From Terrimonas ferruginea DSM 30193 (GTDB lineage Bacteria; Bacteroidota; Bacteroidia; Chitinophagales; Chitinophagaceae), in contig NZ_AUDS01000014.1 of NCBI RefSeq assembly GCF_000425585.1, forward strand, positions 124,001 to 188,000: a stretch of DNA of 64,000 nucleotides. Direction: 5' to 3'. Below, piece after piece: positions 52,647 to 61,027 of this stretch (positions are counted from its first letter, which is position 1; each line of letters starts with the position of its first letter). Under the pieces are notes generated by a model. The model made no database searches. It saw only the letters and a program-made list of their open reading frames with translations, and was not told where the DNA came from. The position numbers and the translations under genes are program-made.

Positions 52647-53858
52647 TTAGTTAGCCGGCACACCGGCGCGGAACACCACCGCCGGCTCCAACGCGCGGAT
52701 CTTTGTTTTTTGACCCGCAAAAGCCGCTGCTGCCAACTCCCCTTTCCGCAGTTCAATGGTGTTTTTCCCGTCAGACAAGGACACACTGCCTTCTGTAAGC
52801 AGGAATATTTCCGCAGTATCCGATTCCACTGTGAGCGTATCGTCTTTTCCCAGTGTTATTTTACTCAATTCAAAATCGGGGGCAGGCGTGCGGTAACGAA
52901 GCAATGCACCTTCCTTTTCTCCGTCCAGTATCTTCACTTCCGTTGGTTCACATCGTGTATGCTTAAGCAATTCCGGCACATCGATGTGTTTGGTGGTGAG
53001 ACCGCCGCGCAGTACGTTGTCTGAACTGGCCATGATCTCCACATTTTGTCCTTCGAGGTAAGCATGCGGGACACCTGCATCCTGGAAAATAGCCTGCCCT
53101 TTTTGCAAATGCACCAGGTTAAACAGGTAAACAGAAAATATCCCCCTGTCTGTAATGCCTTCATGGTTGAAGGTGAGTGCCGCTCTTGCCGCCCAGAAGT
53201 CGGCAGAGGAGCGATTGAGCTGTCCCGCCTGGTATTGTGGCAGAATGCGGTCCAGCAATGGTTTCAGTTGCTGGTTCACCTGTTGCTGCGGCATCTCCAT
53301 TACATAGCGGTAGAGTGCTTTGTAATCACTCTCTTCGCCAAAAACCGGCAACAAATTATTCAGCTCCGGCACTTCGCCCAATGTTTTTTTCAGTTCCGCT
53401 ACGGGTTTAAATCCATGCAATAACCAGAATTCACCCATGGCTACCATGAGTTCGGGTTTATGATTATCATCTTTATAATTGCGATGAGGCGCATCTGGAG
53501 GAATGCCGGCGGCATTCTCTTTTGCATAATCCTGCACCGCCGCTTCTTTGGACGGATGCACCTGGATCGACAACATATCTTTTACATCCAGCAGTTTCAG
53601 CAGGTAAGGCATATTACCAAAACGCCGGGCTGTCGCTTCTCCCAATAATTTTTTATCCGATTGTATGTATTCGAGTAAGGATTGTTGATCGCCGCCGGGC
53701 CAGATCAGGGTGGAAGTGGCTTGCGGGTGTACGCCAAACCAACATTCTGCAAATGGCTGATGTGCGGGATTTTCAATCTGCAGCATGTCGGGGATAAAAA
53801 CGTATCCGCCCCAGTCATAATGCCGTACGGTTCCTCTCAATTGAGCAATACCTTTCAT
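52647..53858 (-). CDS. manA: mannose-6-phosphate isomerase, class I
   Basis: I chose ATG 53858 (MKGIAQLRGTVRHYDWGG), the family start. 403 residues. Zinc enzyme interconverting mannose-6-P and fructose-6-P. Signature parts: HYDWGGYVF, ECWFGVHPQA, LLDVKDMLSIQVHPSKE (zinc ligands), HKPELMVAMGEFWLLHGF and GVPHAYLEGQNVEIMASSDNVLRGGLT. The C-terminal cupin segment includes RKGELAAAAF. Divergent from yraN with 29 nt between start codons. Confidence 0.95.
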   Translation of the reverse strand: MKGIAQLRGTVRHYDWGGYVFIPDMLQIENPAHQPFAECWFGVHPQATSTLIWPGGDQQSLLEYIQSDKKLLGEATARRFGNMPYLLKLLDVKDMLSIQVHPSKEAAVQDYAKENAAGIPPDAPHRNYKDDNHKPELMVAMGEFWLLHGFKPVAELKKTLGEVPELNNLLPVFGEESDYKALYRYVMEMPQQQVNQQLKPLLDRILPQYQAGQLNRSSADFWAARAALTFNHEGITDRGIFSVYLFNLVHLQKGQAIFQDAGVPHAYLEGQNVEIMASSDNVLRGGLTTKHIDVPELLKHTRCEPTEVKILDGEKEGALLRYRTPAPDFELSKITLGKDDTLTVESDTAEIFLLTEGSVSLSDGKNTIELRKGELAAAAFAGQKTKIRALEPAVVFRAGVPAN

Positions 53859-53887
53859 GATTATTAGATTATCCGTAAAGATACAAT

Positions 53888-54244
53888 ATGGCAGCGCACA
53901 ATGAATTGGGAAAATGGGGAGAAGAACAGGCCGCAACCTGGTTGCAGCAGCAAGGTTATGCCATCATCGCCAGAAACTGGCGGCACAGGCATCACGAGAT
54001 CGACATCATTGCACACGATGGTAAAAAACTACATTTTATCGAAGTGAAAGTGCGGCGAAGTACGAGCATGGGTTATCCCGAAGAGAGTGTAACAAAAAGG
54101 AAATTCAATCACCTGAAAAAAGCAGCCGATGAATACCTGCACCTCCACCCGGAACACAAGTGGATACAATATGATATCCTCTCCATAGTGTGCCCGAAAG
54201 GAAAGGCCCCCTCGTTCTTTTTACTGCGTGATGTGTATTTGTAA
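53888..54244 (+). CDS. YraN family protein (UPF0102)
   Basis: 118 residues. Endonuclease-like core of the UPF0102 family: NELGKWGEEQAATWL, GYAIIARNWRHRHHEIDIIA (with E and D of the PD-(D/E)xK-like site) and FIEVKVRRS (ExK). Predicted Holliday-junction-resolvase-like fold, function unproven. Convergent with the next gene, 2 nt apart. Confidence 0.92.
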   Translation: MAAHNELGKWGEEQAATWLQQQGYAIIARNWRHRHHEIDIIAHDGKKLHFIEVKVRRSTSMGYPEESVTKRKFNHLKKAADEYLHLHPEHKWIQYDILSIVCPKGKAPSFFLLRDVYL

Positions 54245-54246
54245 TG

Positions 54247-54843
54247 TTAATCGACAGCTATGAGCTTCCCGTCCTTATGCATGGATTCGATTTCGCTGAT
54301 CGAAAAGGCTTGCTTTTCACTATCGTAAAGATCCTGCGACTTAAGATTTTTCAAGCCGCTTTTTTTATTGGTCTCCAGCATATGATAAAGTACATACACG
54401 CTGTCTTTACTTACGTCTGTTACTTTATAAAGGGTGAACCGCTCCGGCGCTTCTTCGATCGAATAAACATCGCCTGCCTGGGGGTGTGCGACCTGTTCGC
54501 GAAGGCGTGCCTGATCTTTTTTACCGGTGATGACAGCTGCAGTAATCAGCAGACCGAGCAGTATAAGTCCCGAGTACATATATACAGGCGGGCGGCGGTT
54601 TTGTTTTACCTGGTTATAAAATTCGCGGTATTCATCATTGAATTCTTTGACGGTCAGTGTCTGTTTGCAATGCGAACAGACACTAACACCTTTTTTGCCT
54701 ATGGGGAAAAAAGGAATCCAAAATACATGTGCGTAACGTTGTACAACCACAAACTGCACTGTTGAAAGCTGTCCGCAGTGTATACATTTTCCCTGGAAAG
54801 TTTCTTGCGAGATTGCTTTGTTGCGGGTACCAAATATGATCAT
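54247..54843 (-). CDS. zinc-ribbon membrane protein
   Basis: 198 residues. N-terminal zinc ribbon with CIHC (about 20-23) and CSHC (about 56-59), between them the strand FWIPFFPIGKKG. Then a helical linker (KEFNDEYREFYNQVK), one membrane span (about 88-106, YSGLILLGLLITAAVITG) and an exported C-terminal domain. Similar layouts occur in uncharacterised zinc-ribbon-15 proteins. Gap to the upstream cysteine-cluster gene is 14 nt, so probably one operon. Confidence 0.8.
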   Translation of the reverse strand: MIIFGTRNKAISQETFQGKCIHCGQLSTVQFVVVQRYAHVFWIPFFPIGKKGVSVCSHCKQTLTVKEFNDEYREFYNQVKQNRRPPVYMYSGLILLGLLITAAVITGKKDQARLREQVAHPQAGDVYSIEEAPERFTLYKVTDVSKDSVYVLYHMLETNKKSGLKNLKSQDLYDSEKQAFSISEIESMHKDGKLIAVD

Positions 54844-54857
54844 GCCGGAGGATTGGT

Positions 54858-55370
54858 TTAGATTTTGCCGGATTGCTCTACCCAGCCTTTTATCTTTTCT
54901 ACCATCTTGTAAGTGGCGGGGCAGTATTCTATGTTTTGCTTGTGAATATGTATGTAGTCCACCATTTTCTTTTTAGGTAAATGCGGGAAGCCTGCGCAAT
55001 CTACCGGGCGTATTTCATAGATGCTGCATTTATTATCCTCGAGGTTGAGGAATTGGCAGGGTTGTTTAACGTTGAGCCAGTCGCGGTTGCCACCCCGCTC
55101 CTGCCGCAGCCATTTCTTTTTGAATTCGTCCTGCGTCATGTTGAAATGTGCACTGATGCGGCGGATATCTGCCGGGGTAAAAGTCGGCGTCATTGTTTTA
55201 CAGCAATTGGCGCAACTCAGGCATTCCACTTCTTTCCATACCTCGCCTTCTGCGCGTGACGTCAGTTTGTCGAGCCCGCGCGGAGGATTCTTTTCCAGTT
55301 TGGAGAGGAACCGGCGGTAGCGGCCTTTAGTATCTTTCATCACTTGTTGAAAATCGCGGAATGTAAACAT
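54858..55370 (-). CDS. YkgJ family cysteine cluster protein
   Basis: I chose ATG 55370 (MFTFRDFQQVMKDTKG). 170 residues, cytosolic. The CxxCC-type cluster CLSCANCCKTMTPTFTPADI and a later CSIYEIRPVDCAGFPHLP are the diagnostic cysteine groups, probably binding zinc or Fe-S. Role unproven. Longer starts at 55391 would fall in repeat DNA. Confidence 0.9.
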   Translation of the reverse strand: MFTFRDFQQVMKDTKGRYRRFLSKLEKNPPRGLDKLTSRAEGEVWKEVECLSCANCCKTMTPTFTPADIRRISAHFNMTQDEFKKKWLRQERGGNRDWLNVKQPCQFLNLEDNKCSIYEIRPVDCAGFPHLPKKKMVDYIHIHKQNIEYCPATYKMVEKIKGWVEQSGKI

Positions 55371-55620
55371 GGGAAATAATTCAAAAGTCAAAAACGTGAA
55401 TGGTCAATCGTGAAACGTGAATGGTGAATGGTCAATAGCGAAACGTGAATGGTGAATGGTCAATAGTGAATAACAGCTGAGAATCCCGAAGCCTGCCCCT
55501 TCGAGAGGCCAAAGCTTCGGCCTCAGGTATCTCCTTCCGAAACCTCTGGCTTCAACCTTACTCCTTAGCCCGAAGTATCGGGCCTTAGGCCTTCCCTCTC
55601 TCGCCTCCATTCGAAGATAA
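55371..55620. repeat. long heptad-word intergenic repeat
   Basis: Between divergent genes. ATTCAAAAGTCAAAAA words next to the YkgJ start, then repeated GTGAATG/GTCAATA words with blocks of AACGTGAATGGTGAATGGTC (two copies), then GC-rich ends with CCCGAAGTATCGGG inside CTTANNC words. The first 20 nt may contain the YkgJ leader. No gene seen. Confidence 0.85.
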
Positions 55621-55627
55621 AAGAAAA

Positions 55628-55659
55628 TTGCCGTCCAAGCCCCTGATTGGTTATTTTTG
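55628..55659 (+). promoter_or_regulatory. promoter of the 55685 lipoprotein gene
   Basis: TTG (55628-55630), 21-nt spacer, TATTTTTG (55652-55659), matching the -33/-7 pattern. Start codon 25 nt downstream. Confidence 0.55.
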
Positions 55660-55684
55660 TCCATATCCAAAAAAACTGACGTAT

Positions 55685-56347
55685 ATGCGATTATTCTTTT
55701 TGCTTGCGGGCTCTGCAGCCCTGGCATTGGCCTTAGGCTCCTGTGGTTCAGGTAGCGGCTCTGCCACTTCTACTTCTTTCTGCGATACTGTTTGCCTCAA
55801 AGACACTTTGAAATATGAAGGCAGCAGCGCGATGAAACCTTTCGTCCATATCGTTCCGACCAACTGCTCGCCCGACTCTGTAACCTGGGGCATGGAGCGT
55901 AGTGAAAGCGATCACAGCTTTGCCTTCAGCGAATACCTCCGCCCGGGTATGAAGATCAACAAAGATTTTGTAAAAACTTCTTTCCGCGATACTGCCATGG
56001 CTTATGTTCAATTCAACGACTGCCAGAGTGGGCGCGGTTACCTCCTCAAACTTCCCTATGGCAAAGGCCAGAACATCCAGGTAAAACCAACGGCCGTTAC
56101 ACCATTTGATAAGAAATTCTCTATCACCGGTGACCTGGTCGTATATACTGACCGTGGCAACATCTTCGTGGAAGAAGTTGCTACCGGCAAAGAAGCCATG
56201 ATGACCTTCGGCAAACAATTAGACATCAACTACGAAGATCTTCACCAGACACTCGACTCCGTCAACATCACAGCTACCCGTATCTGGGCCAAAGTGAAAA
56301 TTGACGACAAGTGGCAGGAAATGGAAAAAAATATTACGCTGAAATAA
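55685..56347 (+). CDS. lipoprotein of unknown function
   Basis: I chose ATG 55685, giving the signal MRLFFLLAGSAALALALGSC with a clear lipobox; the upstream frame overlaps the promoter. About 220 residues. After a Gly/Ser linker there are four cysteines (SFCDTVCLKD, TNCSPD, NDCQSG), suggesting disulfides, and strand-rich segments. No family recognised. It is followed 15 nt later by xerD. Confidence 0.82.
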   Translation: MRLFFLLAGSAALALALGSCGSGSGSATSTSFCDTVCLKDTLKYEGSSAMKPFVHIVPTNCSPDSVTWGMERSESDHSFAFSEYLRPGMKINKDFVKTSFRDTAMAYVQFNDCQSGRGYLLKLPYGKGQNIQVKPTAVTPFDKKFSITGDLVVYTDRGNIFVEEVATGKEAMMTFGKQLDINYEDLHQTLDSVNITATRIWAKVKIDDKWQEMEKNITLK

Positions 56348-56362
56348 TTTATCCCGTGCGGG

Positions 56363-57265
56363 ATGTGGGAGGCATATAAAAAAGGATTCAAGGCTTATCT
56401 GCAGTTGGAGAAATCATTATCCGACAACTCAACGGAGGCATATCTCCGCGACATTGATAAGCTTACGCAATACCTGCAGGAAAAGAACAACCTGCTGACG
56501 CCGGCCCAGGTCCTCCTGGAAGATTTACAGCAATTCATTCACTGGATAGCGGGCCTGGGCATGACAGCATCATCCCAGGCCCGTATTATTTCCGGGATCA
56601 AAGCCTTCTACCGCTATTGCGCTGCGGAGGAAATCATCACGGCCGATCCTACCACCCTGCTTGCCACACCCAAACTCAAACGCACATTACCGGATATTCT
56701 CAGTTTTGAAGAAATCGAAGCGATGTTTGACCAGATCGATCTCAGCAAACCCGACGGCACGCGCAACAAAGCCATGCTGGATACGATGTATAGCTGCGGA
56801 CTACGTGTAAGCGAAGTAGTCAATTTACGTATTTCACAACTCTACCTCGATGTTGGTTTTATCCGTGTGATTGGCAAAGGCGACAAAGAAAGACTGGTGC
56901 CTATCGGCGATAATGCCATTAAAAATATCCGGTTGTACGCCGAACATGTACGCGTCCATATTCCGGTAAAGCCCGGCAATGAGGACATTGTATTCCTCAA
57001 TCGCCGCGGTACGCATCTCAGTCGCGTGATGGTCTTTTTAGTGATAAAAGAGCTGGCGGCAAAAGCGGGTATACAAAAAACGGTATCGCCGCATACGTTT
57101 CGTCATTCCTTTGCCACCCACCTGGTGGAAGGAGGTGCCGACCTGCGCGCTGTACAGGAAATGCTTGGGCATGAAAGCATTACCACCACAGAAATCTACA
57201 CGCACCTCGACCGTGAGTTCCTGAAAAAAACATTGGAAAAATATCACCCCGCCTTCTCGCGTTAA
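56363..57265 (+). CDS. xerD: site-specific tyrosine recombinase XerD
   Basis: 300 residues. Core-binding domain (1-95) and catalytic domain with R148 (SCGLRVSEV), K172, H244-x-x-R247 (HTFRHSFATHL), H270 (LGHESITTT) and nucleophile Y279 (EIYTHLD): a complete set. Length and sequence fit the chromosomal XerD that resolves dimers at dif, not a phage integrase; no att-like repeats or phage genes adjoin. A hairpin overlaps its start codon. Confidence 0.93.
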   Translation: MWEAYKKGFKAYLQLEKSLSDNSTEAYLRDIDKLTQYLQEKNNLLTPAQVLLEDLQQFIHWIAGLGMTASSQARIISGIKAFYRYCAAEEIITADPTTLLATPKLKRTLPDILSFEEIEAMFDQIDLSKPDGTRNKAMLDTMYSCGLRVSEVVNLRISQLYLDVGFIRVIGKGDKERLVPIGDNAIKNIRLYAEHVRVHIPVKPGNEDIVFLNRRGTHLSRVMVFLVIKELAAKAGIQKTVSPHTFRHSFATHLVEGGADLRAVQEMLGHESITTTEIYTHLDREFLKKTLEKYHPAFSR

Positions 57266-58182
57266 AGCCTGACGACTTTAGAAGAAGCCTGATATTGACC
57301 ATCCGCGCTGCTCAAGCGAAGAATATAGGTCCCGGCCGGCCATTGCTGCACTGGCTGCCAGGTATAACGATTTACACCTTCTTTCGCTTTGATGTCAGTG
57401 TTCCATAACAGCTTCCCTCCCTGATCAAATACCTGCAAAGTATACGACGATGTTTTTCCAGCCGTCCATTCGATGGCCTGCTGCTGACCGCGGGGCAGAG
57501 GATTGGGGTAAGTTAAGAATTGAGTGTTTGCGGAAATCCTGTCTTCTTTTTTCTGCTCATTAATTGTAATCATGGTCAGACCGCAAACCATGTAACATAC
57601 TCTCCTGATACGGTTTGTAGCTACTACCGTTACGTTCTCCTCACATACCGCTTTCCGTTGCATTTTGATGCTATCGGGCATATAGCCATCCGTTAATGAA
57701 AGTTTTACCGGTAGATAACCAATGGCGGTGACCTGCACGGTATACGAATTTCCATTTACCAATTTTTTCTTTATCACCTGTCCACGTTCGTCGGCCGCCT
57801 GCCGGGAAGAATCTTTTGCGCTTATGAGTTGAAGACTGGCGGCAGGTATGCCTTGCCCGTTCTCTTCATCGGCGATAGTGAGTACATTTTTTATTTTCTT
57901 CAGCGTAACAACGATAATACCTGAACGGCCATTTTGATGACATCCAATTAACGTATCATTCTTCAGGATATTCACCGATTCGATGGTATTGGGATCGATC
58001 GCGGCAACCTGCTCTTCTGTAACAACAATGCCGTCTACTACCCACAAAGGTTTATTGACTGTATCACGCTCACCGACTTTACAGCGCAGCTTAATTCTTG
58101 TCGCACCATTTTCCGGCGGACAGGCCTGCGCGAAAGCAAATTCGCTTATCAGCAGGAAAATGGAAAAGTAGAAAATTCTCAT
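57262..58182 (-). CDS. exported TonB-plug-like protein with type IX sorting domain
   Basis: I chose ATG 58182 (signal MRIFYFSIFLLISEFAFAQ). 306 residues. Part 1 (about 20-95) is a lone plug-like segment, PLWVVDGIVVTEEQVAAIDP and ESVNILKND, of the sort found at the plug of SusC-like receptors, without a barrel. Part 2 is a carboxypeptidase-like regulatory domain (about 95-175, IPAASLQLISAKD). Part 3 is a type A T9SS sorting domain (FLTYPNPLPRGQQ to VVRL). The fusion is unusual. Overlaps the end of convergent xerD by 4 nt. Confidence 0.78.
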   Translation of the reverse strand: MRIFYFSIFLLISEFAFAQACPPENGATRIKLRCKVGERDTVNKPLWVVDGIVVTEEQVAAIDPNTIESVNILKNDTLIGCHQNGRSGIIVVTLKKIKNVLTIADEENGQGIPAASLQLISAKDSSRQAADERGQVIKKKLVNGNSYTVQVTAIGYLPVKLSLTDGYMPDSIKMQRKAVCEENVTVVATNRIRRVCYMVCGLTMITINEQKKEDRISANTQFLTYPNPLPRGQQQAIEWTAGKTSSYTLQVFDQGGKLLWNTDIKAKEGVNRYTWQPVQQWPAGTYILRLSSADGQYQASSKVVRL

Positions 58183-58307
58183 AAGCTTTGTTTTAAGTAT
58201 TATCTTTTTTCGCTTTGACCGAACTTCATTTTCATGCAAAGGCGCTAAGAAATTAAGCCGCGGAGATTGGTATCAATATTCCTGCAATAAATTCGAGCCC
58301 TTTTATA

Positions 58308-58481
58308 CTGTTTCGTGAAGACACGAACCAGGGATCATCGTACACACCATTGACTTACTCACTATTCACTATTGACTATTCACTATTGACTATTCACTAT
58401 TGACTATTCACTATTGACTATTCACTATTGACTATTGACTATTCACTATTCACTATTGACTATTGACTATTGACTATTCAC
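58308..58481. repeat. 17-copy perfect heptad array (TATTSAC)
   Basis: At 58363-58481 seventeen words in strict phase, only TATTCAC or TATTGAC. The fifth base reads C G C G C G C G C G G C C G G G C. Just upstream is a degenerate copy of the GGTTCGTGTATACACGAACC palindrome (about 58312-58331). The last word contains the TGA stop of the minus-strand VWA gene. The rest of 58183-58307 holds no gene. Confidence 0.95.
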
Positions 58482-60355
58482 CTGTAGCTCATCTCCTTCC
58501 CCATCACCTTCGCCGCCAGCTTCTGCGCATTCTCGACAATGCAGATAAACTCCGCACGGTATCCCTCCGGATCGCGGTACTGCGCATTACGCGCCAGGTG
58601 TAATACCTGCTGATAGTTTGCACTGCCCTTGTATTCAGACGCGCGCAGCAACATACCAAACTCTGCTACGGCTGCAGCGAAACGGAAATTCTCGGATGCT
58701 TTTTCATAATTCTTTTCATTGTTGGCTACCACTGTTTCCATCAGTTGGCTTGTCTCGCTGTCGGGTTGTTTGTAACGCAGTTTCACGGTCATCAGTTCTG
58801 TTGTATTAGCAACTGCTACTACCGGCGTCTGCTGATATTTCAATGAATCGGGTTGCGCAAGCAAGGGATCATTTATTCCTACCGGAATGATTTCATAAAA
58901 TGCCGTAACGGTATGACCACTGCCGAGTTCGCCTGCATCTTTTTTATCATCATTAAAATCTTCCTTCGCCAGCAGGCGGTTTTCATAACCAACAAGCCGG
59001 TATCCCTGTACCACCGCAGGATTAAATTCGATCTGCAGTTTTACGTCTTTGGCAATGGTAAATAAGGTGCCGCCGAATTCTTCCACCAACACTTTTCTTG
59101 CTTCGGCAATGCCATCGATGTAAGCATGATTGCCATTGCCCTTATCGGCCAATTTTTGCATTTTATTGTCTTTGTAGTTACCCATGCCATAGCCAAGTAC
59201 AGACAGATAAATACCGCTTTTTCTTTCTACTTCAATCATTCTTTCGAGCGAGGCATCGCTGCTGGCTCCTACGTTGAAGTCGCCATCTGTGCAAAGGATC
59301 ACGCGGTTGTTACCACTGCGCATGAAATTTTCTCGCGCGGTTTCATAAGCAAGGCGGATGCCTTCTCCACCTGCAGTTGAACCACCGGCTTCCAGGTTAT
59401 CAATTGCATCGAGAATTACTTTTTTATCACTACCCGGTGTCGGTTCCAATACCAGTCCCGCAGCTCCGGCATATACGACTATCGAAACCATATCCTGTTC
59501 ACGCAGCTTTTCCACCAGCAGTTTCATCGATGCCTTTACCAATGGTAATTTATCGGGCGAACTCATCGAACCCGATACATCGATCAGGAAAGTAAGATTG
59601 GATGCAGGCAATTTATCCATCGGAATATTTTTTCCCTGCAACCCGATCATCACGAGTTTATGCGATGAATTCCACGGCGCGGTGGCTACTTCCGTGTGCA
59701 CACTGAAAGGGTCTTTGCCTTTCGGTTGCGGATAATCGTACTTAAAATAATTCACCAGTTCTTCCACACGGATCGCATCGGCGGGAGGCATTTTGCCGTT
59801 ATTGATAAACCTGCGCATATTACCGTAAGCGGCTACATCTACGTCGATGGAAAAGGTGCTGAGCGGATTGTCTGTTGAACGAACAAAACGGTTGTCTGTT
59901 ATGCGGTCGTAATCTTCGGTATTCCAATCCTCGTCTCTGTGATATCCCTGGCCGGTAGCCTGCAACCCCGGAGCACTTGCCGATAAATACGTTGTTGGAC
60001 CCGGCGCACCGGATTTACGTTTACCATAACCTGTCACCACCACGTCTGCCAATTCGTTTGAAGTAGCTTTGAGCACAACGTTGATCGTGGTTCTGCCCGC
60101 GACTTTTACATCCTGCAGTTTAAACCCGACCATCGCAAACGAAAGGGTGCCCTGATTATTGGATACGGTAATGGTATAGTGACCTTTGGTGTCAGAAGTA
60201 GCGCTGGTTTTGGTCCCTTTCTCCGTAATGCTCACGCCCGGAACCGGAGCTCCTGAATCATCTGTGATCACACCGGAAACTGTATGAGAATGGACGGGTC
60301 TGAATGCGAGCCCCAGCAACAGCAAAGGCATCAACATAAAAAGTAAACGCTGCAT
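58478..60355 (-). CDS. exported VWA (YfbK-type) protein with carboxypeptidase-like domain
   Basis: I chose ATG 60355 (signal MQRLLFMLMPLLLLGLAF). 625 residues. A carboxypeptidase-like regulatory domain (about 24-100) ends in DVVVTGYGKRKSG, the SusC-type junction. Then come the YfbK N-terminal region (FSIDVDVAAYGNMRRFI), a VWA domain with complete DxSxS (FLIDVSGSMS) and a DUF3520 C-terminal domain. Surface or periplasmic; role unknown. The stop codon is inside a heptad array. Divergent from the ECF sigma gene, which may control it. Confidence 0.88.
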   Translation of the reverse strand: MQRLLFMLMPLLLLGLAFRPVHSHTVSGVITDDSGAPVPGVSITEKGTKTSATSDTKGHYTITVSNNQGTLSFAMVGFKLQDVKVAGRTTINVVLKATSNELADVVVTGYGKRKSGAPGPTTYLSASAPGLQATGQGYHRDEDWNTEDYDRITDNRFVRSTDNPLSTFSIDVDVAAYGNMRRFINNGKMPPADAIRVEELVNYFKYDYPQPKGKDPFSVHTEVATAPWNSSHKLVMIGLQGKNIPMDKLPASNLTFLIDVSGSMSSPDKLPLVKASMKLLVEKLREQDMVSIVVYAGAAGLVLEPTPGSDKKVILDAIDNLEAGGSTAGGEGIRLAYETARENFMRSGNNRVILCTDGDFNVGASSDASLERMIEVERKSGIYLSVLGYGMGNYKDNKMQKLADKGNGNHAYIDGIAEARKVLVEEFGGTLFTIAKDVKLQIEFNPAVVQGYRLVGYENRLLAKEDFNDDKKDAGELGSGHTVTAFYEIIPVGINDPLLAQPDSLKYQQTPVVAVANTTELMTVKLRYKQPDSETSQLMETVVANNEKNYEKASENFRFAAAVAEFGMLLRASEYKGSANYQQVLHLARNAQYRDPEGYRAEFICIVENAQKLAAKVMGKEMSYR

Positions 60356-60433
60356 AATAGGTATTTTGCTTATTGGATGCAGTGTTCGGAACGATTGCAC
60401 AAATCGTTGTTATAATTTAGTAATTTTAGGCCC

Positions 60434-61027
60434 TTGGCATTTCTGAAAAATACATCCAGCCACGCGCTCAGCGATGGTCAGTTGGTTCAACAATACAAAG
60501 AAACCGGCGACCTGGCTATATTGGGCGAACTGTACCAGCGATATATGGAGCTGGTATATGGTGTGTGCCTGAAGTATTTCAAGGAACCCGAGACGGCCAA
60601 AGATGCCGTGATGCAGATTTTCGAAGAGCTGGTGACCAAACTCCGCAAGCACGAGGTGGAAAACTTTCGCGGATGGGTGCATCAGGTGGCTAAGAATCAC
60701 TGCCTTATGCAATTACGCACACCCCGCAACCTGAAAACTGTAGAGTATAATGCGGAAGTTATGCAAAACGAAGAAAGTGTGCATCTGAATGGCATATTAG
60801 AGAAGGAAGAGCATTTTAAACAGTTGGAAAACTGCCTGGGCACGCTCACCAGCGATCAGCAGGAGGCGATCCGGTTGTTTTACCTGGAAGGGAAATGTTA
60901 TAATGAAATCGTAGAACAGACCGGCCGTGAATGGAACCAGGTGCGGAGTTTTATACAGAACGGCAGGCGTAACCTAAAGAGCTGTATGGAAAAGAGTGAA
61001 TCGGCAATCGTGAATCGGCAATCGTGA
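60434..61027 (+). CDS. ECF-type RNA polymerase sigma factor
   Basis: 197 residues from a TTG start at 60434 (MAFLKNTSSHALSDG). Region 2: ILGELYQRYMELVYGVCLKY and NFRGWVHQVAKNHCLMQL. Region 4: LTSDQQEAIRLFYLEGKCYNEI with HTH WNQVRSFIQNGRRNLK. The final ten residues (about SESAIVNRQS) and the stop codon are translated from a GTGAATC/GGCAATC heptad array. Probably co-transcribed with the anti-sigma-like gene 58 nt downstream. Confidence 0.92.
   Translation: MAFLKNTSSHALSDGQLVQQYKETGDLAILGELYQRYMELVYGVCLKYFKEPETAKDAVMQIFEELVTKLRKHEVENFRGWVHQVAKNHCLMQLRTPRNLKTVEYNAEVMQNEESVHLNGILEKEEHFKQLENCLGTLTSDQQEAIRLFYLEGKCYNEIVEQTGREWNQVRSFIQNGRRNLKSCMEKSESAIVNRQS

Noticed and set aside
56363-57265. Tyrosine recombinase as an integrase of a mobile element
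   Set aside because: Length and sequence fit XerD; no phage or conjugation genes and no flanking att-like repeats.
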